From Notospermus geniculatus (taxonomy: Eukaryota; Nemertea; Pilidiophora; Heteronemertea; Lineidae), in the NCBI GenBank assembly GCA_002633025.1, contig NMRB01002054.1, positions 20,584-84,583 of the forward strand: a DNA stretch of 64,000 nucleotides, in the 5' to 3' direction. Both the position numbers and the translations under genes were made by a program. Shown here piece after piece: positions 1 through 9,600 of this stretch. Each line of letters starts with the position of its first letter. Within the stretch, counting starts at the first letter, position 1. The notes beneath the pieces are model-generated. The model ran no database searches, was not told the origin of the DNA, and worked only from the letters and a program-made list of their open reading frames with translations.

Positions 1-784
1 GTCTAGTGCCATTGGATGCAGTCTGCTCTTGTAAAGTTGCCTAAAATTGGACCCGAACAAGAATCCATGCTAAATCAACAGCATGGAGAGATCAATCCTT
101 CCCATACTAGCAATAGCCTTGGCATGTAGAGGGTTAGTCTCGCAGACTGGACATTAAATTCAACATCCAGCTGTGTCTAATCACATGGAGTAAGCCAAGG
201 GCTGCTGGGATTATCATTGAGTAAAATGGCCAAGAAATTTCTTCCATGAGTGAGATAAAGTCATTGCATCTTCATGCCCATAAATCTAAACTCCCATTCA
301 ACCTCAAAGATTTAGTTCTCAGTACCACCACACGAAGTGGTTCTGGCGCTGTGTTTGCACATGAGTCACCTTTCATAAATTATTGATTTTTCACTGCTGC
401 TGACCATGCGGTCTGGGCTAATGGCGGGAAGTTGCCGTGGTGCCCGGGATTTGATAAACGGGTTGGCTTGTTATTTTAGGTGAGCATGGGGAAAGAGACC
501 AGTTGAAATGATTTTATTTGCAAGAACTTTTATTCATTGGCATCTAAGGGTAATTTGGGGGCGTTAAGGGTATTTTGGGGACATTTTTAAGACCCATAAT
601 TTGGGGACATTCCAAATTTCCTACGACGTTTACCGTCGTGAAAACCATGCAATCGAAAGGCCTGCTTGTGACATACCATATTTGATGGTGACCGTTCAGT
701 GCCACCGTCATTCACCTGACTGTCCTCAGAAGTAGACAAGTTATGCTTCGCAGATCTCCTGGAAAAGGGAAAGTGACGGAACGA

Positions 785-906
785 GTTTAGAATCCCCGAT
801 CAGTGCCCAAAAAAAGGTCATCGATTGACGGAATAAGCCACATTGTACAATAGGATTTCCATTGTGTGCCATGGAGCAACGTCACTTCCGATCGGGGATT
901 CTAAAC
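785..906. mobile_element. Foldback element, TTTAGAATCCCCGATC family
   Basis: Terminal arms GTTTAGAATCCCCGATC and GATCGGGGATTCTAAAC are exact inverted repeats 122 bp apart. Related sequence occurs at 2404-2619 and half copies near 23311, 26300 and 51090. Confidence 0.7.
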
Positions 907-1424
907 TTTAGCCAAAGTGACTTATCAAGCTTCTGGAACTGAGTTTCAGGATTAATTCGGCGACCATCAGACAGTGGATTCCGAGGGTTACAGGAAAAAC
1001 TTACAACGACACGGCTCTTTCTGCTTTTTCCTGAGGCTTCCCACGTCCAATACAACATTTGGCACTCTGGAAAACATTTCAAACGGCTATTAAATTGCAC
1101 CGCAATACAGACAAACCAATACATGATTTTAGAAATATATTATCCACTGAACTGATCTTAACATCATACGTGACCCGCTCCAGCAAAAGCAGGGACTTCA
1201 CAAGTGATCATCATCGGTCATCAGTTTACTCCATTAATCACTGCTGTCCACTACTATTGTCAACCTGCAGAGACGTACATTACAGTTACTAGTATTGTGT
1301 TATAAGGCCATCAACCCTTTCCTTGGTTGTGACAAGCACCTACTTTTGCTAAAGCAACCCAAGCTTATGCACTATGACGGCAAAATGTCCAGTCTATATT
1401 CTCAAGAAATGCCTTCATACTTAC

Positions 1425-1667
1425 AAGGACAAGCCATGGCATATCCATTGATTCTAAAGCCCTGCCAAGATACTGCTTGATCTTGATGAGATAATCAGCA
1501 TAAGCATGCTCCTCGAGGTAATGATCCTTCAAGTTTTTCGTTTCAACAATGGACTGCAGTTGTGAGTATGTATCTTTTAACATATATCCACGCCCACGTT
1601 TCCACAGACGCCCAAGAACATCTCTGGCCAGTCGGAATTGGCGGACACGACAGCAACTGAGAACAGC
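1425..1667 (-). CDS. TERF: TERF-like exon 3
   Basis: Acceptor GTTACAG|GCT, donor CTT|GTAAGT, 81 codons, phase 0 to 0. It encodes the C-terminal TRFH helices (FRLARDVLGRLW, TKNLKDHYLEEHAY, YLGRALESMDMPWLVL). The last residues sit where TRF2 has EPYLLTMAKKAL, so the final helix must continue in the next exon. Confidence 0.7.
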
Positions 1668-3063
1668 CTGTAACAAACAAAAAAAACTTAAACCACATTC
1701 TGCCCACAGGTCAGGAAGTGTACAATGAATGCAAGATCTCGACAAGAAAATCTGTGAGAAAGAATTGTAGAGAACGACAACAATCAGTTTTTTTGGGTTG
1801 TCCATGGTCGTGGACAACCTGAATTCCAGAAGTTCGTTCTCCACATCACATGATGATTGTCCGTAATCCGTAGTAGATAGATGTTAGAATACATCAACAT
1901 TCATGATAAAACGTGGGCTCTCAGGGCAGTTGTCCACAGAAAACTGATTCGAGGAAATGACTTTTCCGTTTGGGAAAACCAGTTGTCCAGGGCGCCCGGA
2001 CAACTGATTTGTCGTTCACTGGATTGTAGACATTTTACCTGGACTTCTGTTTCTCTGGCAATATCTTCATTACCATCAGCTAGCAGGGAGTAATGGTGAG
2101 CTAGTTCACGCAATATATTGGCACTTTTTTCTACCGGCAGCACGCCAGCCTCCTCTATCCATCGGTCCCAGGTGTCAGTCGATGTTGAAATCGAACATAA
2201 CAGAGTTAAGAGGAGAACTTGGCCTCTTTGTAGGTCATCGTCCAAATCACCTTGATGTAATCCTGAAGAAGTGAGATTCAGTAGAATATTCTCTCCTAGC
2301 TATTAATCACCAAAACCCCATTTTGGGTTGCCCAACTCTGACAAATCTTTTCTGTTTAGGCCTACCGGTAGGCTAATACAATTAGGCCTAGGCCTAGGCA
2401 ACGAATTTAGAATCCCTGACCAGTGTGTCAGCGCCCCAAAAAAGGTCACCGATTGATGGAATTTAAGCTGCATCAAAAAATAGGATTTTCTAGGAGGATT
2501 TTCAGTGTCTTGTCATTGTGTGCCATCAGCATCGATCGGAGGACGGAGGCCTAGCCCTAGGCCTAGGCCTAGGCCTAGGAGTAGGACGTTGCCTACGTCA
2601 CTTCCGATTCTGAAGTTTACCGGGTAGGCCTAGGCCTAGGCCTAGCGGTAGTCCTAGCCGAATGGGGATGGGGTTGGGCCCATGATATGATGGCATGGCA
2701 TAGACTTAGTCATATGCGCCTAGGCCTAGCCTATGCATCTGTGCATTTATACCAGGCATGGTACAGCAGTACTACAGTCTACACTACAGCACACCACACA
2801 TACATGACATACACAGTCGCCAGTGAGTGCATGCAGTGTAGGCTAGTGTCAGGCTGTGCTGACAGCTCTTTTTTCGGAGGATTGGGAAGAAACTACTCAC
2901 CCCATACAATATTTCTAGTACTCGTATCAATGACATCATGTTCCAGAAATGTTTGCCAAGCTTGATAAGTGATGTAATCATGCACCCATCGGCTGCACAC
3001 CTTGAAAACAGCTGGATCTTTCAACGCGTTTGACATGCTGGACCAATCTGAATGAGCCGCCAT
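1425..3063 (-). CDS. TERF: TRFH-domain telomere-repeat-binding factor (TERF1/TERF2-like), 5' three exons, 3' end outside window
   Basis: Three exons join in frame: 3063-2901 (starts ATG, donor GTGAGT), 2262-2039 (donor GTAAAA) and 1667-1425 (donor GTAAGT), giving 156 codons. The product aligns by eye along the TRFH dimerisation domain of vertebrate TRF1/TRF2. An N-terminal helix has SRWVHDY where TRF has NRWVLKF. A central segment has LPVEKSANILREL where TRF has LTPLESAINVLEM. A late helix has AVLSCCRVRQFRLAR where TRF has AAVIICIKNKEFEKA, and TKNLKDHYLEEHAY matches the EKNLAHPVIQNFSY block. TRFH proteins dimerise, bind double-stranded TTAGGG through a C-terminal Myb domain, and recruit shelterin partners. 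The Myb exon was not found between 1 and 1424 and must lie further left. Whether it is closer to TERF1 or TERF2 cannot be told. Fold assignment is by pattern recognition, not by search. Confidence 0.72.
2039..2262 (-). CDS. TERF: TERF-like exon 2
   Basis: Acceptor CTTCTTCAG|G; the exon enters in phase 1 and leaves in phase 0 (224 nt). It encodes the middle TRFH helices, including VLLLTLLCSIS and VEKSANILREL. Confidence 0.7.
2404..2619. mobile_element. Foldback element of the same family, intron 1 of TERF-like gene
   Basis: Ends TTTAGAATCCCTGACCAG and CACTTCCGATTCTGAAG, with runs of AGGCCT palindromes inside. Confidence 0.5.
2901..3063 (-). CDS. TERF: TERF-like exon 1
   Basis: Start ATG at 3063 followed by 54 codons and one base. 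The donor G|GTGAGT is at 2900. It encodes the short N-terminus and TRFH helix 1 (SRWVHDYITYQAW). There is no long basic or acidic N-terminal extension as in vertebrate TRF2 or TRF1. Confidence 0.7.
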
Positions 3064-3299
3064 TTTCTAACAAATCTGAAAACGAGGCTGTGGCGGAAAG
3101 GAGAATCGGAGCTGACATTTGACCTATAGCGTGTTCGTTTACTTGCCTGGGCCTCCCCGGAGTAAATTTCTGAGCGACCGTCGCGCATGCTCAATAAAGC
3201 CACATTCACGAACGCTGTTGGGTCTCGCCCGTGTAAGTTTGCACCACGTGATCAGGCAAACCGACGGCAAGCAATGGCACTGACACACCAGCAGACGAC
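3064..3299. promoter_or_regulatory. Putative TERF-like upstream region, possibly bidirectional
   Basis: These 236 bp lie between the TERF-like ATG (minus) and a plus-strand ATG at 3300 followed by 17 coding bases and a good donor (AAGAT|GTAAGT at 3317). The interval is GC-richer than its surroundings and contains a CACGTG E-box near 3244. No plus-strand continuation exon could be identified, so a divergent partner gene is only a possibility. Confidence 0.25.
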
Positions 3300-3971
3300 A
3301 TGGACGACCAGAAGATGTAAGTCGCCCTGGCAGCAATTTTATCCTCCCTATCTGTATCTATAGTTGCATGCTAACCATTATTTATATCCAGTTTTTGGGT
3401 AAAAATGGTGGATTCGGCACGTTCGACGCCATTGTGTTGAAAGGCATTCTGGGATACTTCCCCAACTAATCACCTCGGCGAGGTGATTACTTCGGGCAGG
3501 CCCGACAGACCCCAGATCATGACGTCACACGAAAAAGAACGCCGATGGGTCTCACCCAGGTGAGGCCCAGGCAAGTAAACGAACACGCTACTACATACAG
3601 CGTAGCCCAAAAACAATGTTTACAAGACATCAGCAATCTCGCGGAAATCGAGTCGAATGGGGTTATTTCTGCAATGTTTCTTGAAAATGTGAACATAGGA
3701 ATAACATTCAGCTGCCTGGTGCCATTTCTGGTGAGCTGCACTGGACATCTGTTGATAAACTTTTTCAACTCTAGCCTAGTTCTCTGGCTATCAACAGTGG
3801 TGCTGACTGATGATTCATGTTGGAAACAGGGACAAGCAGGGAACCAGGCTATTTCAACTCGCAGTACAACAACGTCAAATGAATCAAACAATCAAGATAA
3901 CATTTTTTACGTAATGACATCCAACAAGAAGCACAAAGAACGATACACAAAATGATACAACATAAAAAGCC

Positions 3972-4142
3972 ACCTCCGAATTTCGCAAATTTTCGACCCC
4001 AACAGGGGTCTTCCTCAGGCACTTTCTAGTAGAGATTCCAGAAAAGTCAGGGATTCCAGAAAAGACTTTTCTGGAATCTTAACTAAAAAGTGCCTGAGGA
4101 ACACCCCGCTTGGGGTCGAAAATTGGCGAAATTCAGAGACGA
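3972..4142. mobile_element. Foldback element, CTTCCTCAGGCAC family
   Basis: Left arm has TTTTCGACCCC then GGGGTCTTCCTCAGGCAC; the right arm has GTGCCTGAGGA then TGGGGTCGAAAA. A second full copy is at 31427-31625 and a solo arm near 9466-9520. Confidence 0.7.
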
Positions 4143-4288
4143 CTTTTACAACGTAATGCAAGTCATAACTCAATCAAGAAGAAAGTGCTGTGAAAGAACA
4201 ATTACTTCATTTATTTATCATCTTATTAAAGTTATAAATTATACATGAATTACTTGTCACATGCCCATAGGCCAAGTGGTTGGTAAAT

Positions 4289-4618
4289 GTGAGGCAATCT
4301 GCAAAACCCGCCAGATGTCGCATTTGAGGAAAGTGTTAATGTCCTTGGTGAACCCGCACATTTCAATAGCTGGGCTGGGTTGCACAAAACTCATGGTAGC
4401 GCTAACTTGGTGTTAGCGCTAACTTTATGTTAAATGACGTAAAAAGAAAAGAAAATCTAACAAAAAGTTAGCGCTAACACCAAGTTAGCACTAACACCAA
4501 GTTAGCGCTATAGTGAGTTTTGTGCAACCGGCCCCTGAAATGTATTTCTTAACAGGTAAACAGTAGCAGATCAATGCACGGGCAATCTGACAGCCCTAGG
4601 TTTTCCTAGACCTCACAT
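4289..4618. mobile_element. Foldback element with a second element nested inside
   Basis: Outer ends GAGGCAATCTGCAAAACCC and GGTTTTCCTAGACCTCACA. Uninterrupted relatives are at 37735-37943 and 6669-6869. The outer sequence is split after CATTTCAATAGCTG by the element at 4372-4535. Confidence 0.7.
4372..4535. mobile_element. Nested foldback element (TTAGCGCTAAC-rich)
   Basis: Arms GGTTGCACAAAACTCA and TGAGTTTTGTGCAACC. The inside is packed with GTTAGCGCTAAC palindromes. Confidence 0.75.
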
Positions 4619-4931
4619 ATGCAATCCTCTGCATAGGCAAGACTTGTACAAATAAATACTGGTCATGTGTCAACCATCATCTCTTCTGATTTTAATGGTG
4701 AATTGTAACCCCCTCCCCTCAAGCCCTATTATCAGAAATTGTATTTCTGAAATGCATTTTTGCTGCAATGTCGCCACTTTAAAGATCATGATCATGATTC
4801 AAAGTCATTCACCAAAATATTATGAGCATCAAATCACACGTGTTTGTGCCAGTATCATACATCAGTCTCGGCAATCTCCTTTAACCTTTTCACTGCCGTA
4901 GGTGACAATCGTCGCCCTCCCTCTCTCTGGC

Positions 4932-5134
4932 GACTGCCGTAGGCGACCATCGTCGCCCTATGCAGAAGGTATGTTCAGTTAGTCTGGCTATTCACAGATG
5001 GCGCCCCAATCAAAATTACAGGAATTCCCTGAGACTGCCGTAGGCAACCATCGTCGCCCTATGCAGAAGGTATGTTTAGTTAGTTTGACTATTTACAGAC
5101 GGCGCCCCAATCGAAATTAGGGGATTTCCCGAGA
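4932..5134. repeat. Two tandem 101-bp direct repeats
   Basis: GACTGCCGTAGGC begins at 4932 and again at 5033, with over 90% identity including the TGCAGAAGGTATGTT segment. Confidence 0.75.
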
Positions 5135-5739
5135 ACGGGGAACCGGAAACTCGGCAGTGCAGCGTACAACTTATCTGGGAAACTCAGCAGTGAAAGAGTT
5201 AGTGTCCTCTGAGTCTGAATATGGAACTGCCACTGTGGTGCAGTGAAGCTGTGCGACTCTCAGAATCACGATGTCTGGCACTCGTTTGGGTCATCCTCTG
5301 AAGGTCCCTCGTTATTCGCTTTGAACTTTGCAGCCCAGTTTCCACCAAATGGATCCTCTTCCGTCTGATCCCCAACAGCAATTCTCTTCGTGTTCATATG
5401 TGAAATGCCAAGTCCTTAAAATGAGAAATCATTCAGTAATTGAATATTCGAATCCTTCAGTTACGGATGGGTGCGATTCAATAGACTCTATCACTCCAAA
5501 AGAGTGCAGCACCTGACGGGTCTAGTGTCACAACATCCCGCACGTCATTTCTGAACGCCATATGACTCGAAAAAAAATCCAGTTGTTTCAGCAAACATGA
5601 CGTCGTGAAACAATTTGATTTTTTTCGTCTCGCCTCGTGACATGGTGAAATGACGTGCGGGACGTCATGACGCTTACCCGTCAGGTGCTGCACTCTTTTG
5701 GAGTGATATCGTCTATTTGTATTTGTGTTCCATTTTTCC

Positions 5740-5988
5740 ATCAGGGCCGTAGCCATAGCATTATTGGCCTTGGTAAGTATGGAAGAGGCCACCTCAAGCT
5801 ACTCATGTTCCTCACTTGAATGGGGTCTTTTACTTGCCCTTGCAAAGGTACTGGGTACAAGCCACCATGGCTTACTGTCCCATGCCACAGACTGAAGAGC
5901 AACAGATGATTAATCCCATATGGCGCAGGATTCGAATCCGGGACCTGCCTCTTGCTAAGCAGATCTAATACCACTACGCTATCGAGGC
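5740..5988 (-). mobile_element. tRNA-derived SINE, family 2
   Basis: Read on the minus strand: A-box-like TAGCGTAGTGG, B box GGATTCGAATCC, then a body with GGACAGTAAGCC and GGCAAGTAAAAGACCCCAT. The same body is at 18628-18898, 39951-40097 and 56715-56960. Confidence 0.75.
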
Positions 5989-6191
5989 AATCTGAAATTC
6001 AATAGCGTCGGTACCGGTATTGTGTGCTTCAGACATGGTAGCACGTCCGCAGTAAAATCAAGAAACACGTGCTAAAATACATCACCTTTCAGAGGGAGGC
6101 GTGCAGAACCACTGCAGTCAACCATATCCTTGACTTGTTTGGAGCATTTTTTGCATTCTTGCCTGGAGTATAAAAGAGAATGTACTATATA

Positions 6192-6377
6192 GAGCTTGTG
6201 CAGCGGCTCATTATGACGTCACTTTTGACCGGCGGTCCACCATGCTGGCAGTCAACGACAAAGTGTGCCACGTGCAGATCGCGTCATGGTTGAAGACGCA
6301 ACTTGCGCTGACGACAAACTGCACCACGTGGGTCGCCGACGTCATTTGACGTCAGTTTGACCGGCAAGATTTTTACA
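6192..6377. mobile_element. Foldback element abutting CENPE stop codon
   Basis: GAGCTTG start and internal GGCTCATTATGACGTCAC; it ends near TTTGACCGGCAAGAT. A fuller copy with both arms is at 40788-41010. Confidence 0.6.
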
Positions 6378-6384
6378 TGGATAC

Positions 6385-6608
6385 TCACTGTGATTGGTTA
6401 ACAAGTGAAGACTTGGCTTCGAGCTCTCTTATCACTTTTTTCCGTTTCTCATTTTCCCTTTTCAGCTGTTTCACTTCTTCTTTTAAGGTGTGGTTCTCGC
6501 TCGCCAGCATCATGTTGTTGACGGAGTCAATGATGCCACTCCCTCCGAGTCCAACCATATCCATCACTGGCACAGGTTTTGATGGCTTTGATGGGGCACT
6601 TTCCATCA
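6385..6608 (-). CDS. CENPE: CENPE terminal exon
   Basis: 224 nt, entered in phase 1 (acceptor GATTTCAG|TG). It encodes [32 protein letters not shown], a last coil ([20 protein letters not shown]) and ends LVNQSQ, TGA. A foldback transposon (6192-6377) starts only a few bases after the stop, so the 3' UTR is mostly transposon. Confidence 0.75.
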
Positions 6609-9600
6609 CTGAAATCAGAAGAATATATACTGTGTGAATGAAGAAATGACAGTTGAAATTCTATCATCTGTGTGGCGGTCTAGTAAAACCCGTCAGAAGT
6701 CACTGAGTGGTCAACAAGGGTTGTTAGATTGCCTGTAAATTGAACTGCTTTTGTTCACCTGTTATGTAGTACATTTCAGTTATTGAAATGTGCGGGTTCA
6801 CCAAGGCTATTAACACTTTCCTCGAGTCAAACGTGACATCCGACAGGTTTTCCTAGACCGCCTCGCATCTTAATAGCATGGATGAGACAAGGAAACCCTA
6901 TGAGATTGTGATAACCACGCAGATTGAGAGTAGCCAGAATTAAAGCGAATCGGTCGGGCCAGCCGAAGTGTCTTAACACATGATCAACCAACGCCATCTT
7001 GGAAATATTAGTGCCAACTATATGGCATCATTCCATAAAAAAATGCATTACTGCACGATGCACGACTTTATCGTCTTTGGATACCATTCAGCACGTGGTC
7101 AACCACAGATTTAGGCCTGTCTAATGATCTAATTCACGAAAATACAGAAATTCGTAAATTTGAAATTGAAATTTTGAATTTTATTCTTAGTTTCATTTTT
7201 GATGTCGCGACTAATTCCCTTTATTATCATCTCACCTGTATCATTGCAACTGTTGGCATATTTCCTGAGATCTCGTCTCAACTCTGCAACCACCTTCTCC
7301 TGGTACTTGATCTCACGATCTTTCTTTTCAACCTTCTTTTCAAAGTCCATTTCCACTTTCTCCAACTGACATTTGAGCAAACCTATTTCCATCTTCTTTT
7401 CTTCATTTTCCCGGGCCAACTTTTCCATCGACTCTGGACTGCCACGAGTCAACATAGCACCTACAAGGAGAACAATAAGTCAGTACTAAGTCGCTCTGAA
7501 GTTGGCAGGTTGAGACCACTATCTTTTGGTAAATGTGATCTGGTCACATTCCTGGGTTCACCAAATGCGGATGTCAGGTCACACTGCGATTGCCTGCGCT
7601 ACGACAGAACAGTTGGCATCAGGTGTCGCAATCATGGTCAGGTCACAAAAACGAAAATGTGTACGATCATCGTGGAACAAGTAGCATCAGCGCGCAGGGA
7701 ATCGTAACCGTGTTCAGGTCACCTGCAAATGGATTACGCCCGTCAGGATGACACAGAAGTTGAACAGGTTCATATCTTGCGATTCGTGATCTTTTTCATC
7801 GGCGACTGATCCCGATCGTCGTAACTGAGACGCAACTGCAGTCATGTCACACCAGATCGGCGACTGATTTGTTCCACGCTGTCGTGCCTCAGACGCAGAG
7901 TGATCCGGAAAAGTCAGTTTGCACCTGTTCTGTGCCATCGCAAGGTCGACCTGACATCCGCATACATGTAAGTACCTTTGTTTAATTTCTCTTCAAGTTC
8001 CGCTGATCGTTTCTTCTCCTCCTTCAGCTCATCTTCAATCTCTTTAATCTCAGCCTCACATTCGTCCTGGTTCTTCACCAGACTTTGTATCACGCGCTGA
8101 AAAAAGACATCCACATCATCGATACATGTACTAAGATGGAATTCATCATCGTCACCACCATCAGCAAGTGGTTTTCACATCCGCTTAGTAAGCGGCAAGT
8201 CCTGACATGAATCGAACAGCACCGTGATTCAGTGACTCATCAAAATTGCTCTGCTGAAAATACCCCTTCAGTCAATCCACAAACCCATCTTCACTGCGTT
8301 AAAAAACGTGAGGGCCTCGCTCAGGCACCTTCTTACCTTCTGTGAATAAAAACTCTCCTTGAGTTTTGCCACCTGCTCTTTCTCAGCGGCAAGTTGTACC
8401 ATGACCTGCTCCTTCTCAGCGGCAAGTTGTACCATGACCTGCTCCTTCTCAGCAGCAAGTTGTGCCATGATCTCTTGGGAATTGCCTTCAGATGAACTCC
8501 GACCTGTTGTCTCATTCATTTGCTCCAACTTCTGGCGAAGTTCAGCAGTTATCTTTTTTTCGTCTTCCAATTGTTTGTTGGCATCTTGGTATTCAGCCTC
8601 AACTTCCTCCCAGTTTGCGTACAACTTTTCTATCGCTCTCTGCAGAGGGATAAAAACGTTATTGGGCAATGCACAGATGTTATCACATGGTTACTGCCGC
8701 TGCTTTTCAGTCGGCCTTTTCAAGGCCAAAATCAAGGTCAATGTTTTGTGAATGAATGGATCCAGGACTAGTCAACTGCTAGACATGCAACAAAAACATG
8801 CAACTCTCAAAATCTGCCTGATCATAGGCACACCAACCTGTTTGCTGTTCACGTCTGACAGGAGCTCCTTATTTTTCACTAAAAGTGTTTCATATTCGAT
8901 TGCCGATTCCACTGAAAGGAGAAAAATCACAGCATTGAGCAGCGATTTGAAAAGTTGTAGTAACTTGCATATGTCGGTCTCAACTATAGTCCGGCAATAT
9001 CTAAGCACGACCCAATGGAATGCGGAAGTCACGAAATGAGACAGGAATTTGCGGTTTTCAATTATGCATTTGACCTGCGTAACCGGTGACGATCCATTGC
9101 AGACTACTAAAGTCTGTTTGTATAGGTCTGATCGCGTTGTCAATCGGTTATTCAAGAGTTGCGTGTGATTAAAGAAATACGTGGAAAATCCAACTAATAT
9201 ATTGCCTAACTTCCGCATTCCATCGGGTCGCGCCAAGATGTTGCCAGACTGTACATGCAGACCACATATTTTGTCTGTTCAGTGCTGTCAATACCGGTAT
9301 CTGTTACACAGTTTTAATGGAAATGCATATACTGGGACTGAAGTTTCAGTTCATTATATGAGGATAGATCCATTATATGTGGATACATTACTGTACCTTA
9401 TACTTATTAACTTATTATGAACTTATGGTAAATATCAGGAAGTCAATTTCCAGAAACTTGTGTATTTTCTACCCCAACCGGGGTCTTCCTCAGGCACTTT
9501 TCAGTTGGCAAGACCAGAAAAGAAATTTTTGTGCTTTTTTGTTCTTTGGGTATTATGAACTTATCATGCAAATGAACATAAGAATGAAATCCGACGATTT

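Larger units (their letters stand above)
3320..6190. other. Gene-free interval made of mobile-element remnants
   Basis: No exon with plausible splice sites and recognisable protein was found. The interval holds a foldback element at 3972-4142, a nested pair of foldbacks at 4289-4618, a 101-bp direct repeat at 4932-5134, and a tRNA-derived SINE at 5740-5988. An open frame at 3545-3955 (+) has no recognisable content. Confidence 0.5.

Noticed and set aside
3545-3955. 136-codon plus-strand open frame
   Set aside because: No recognisable domain or splice context; it overlaps an equally long open frame on the other strand.
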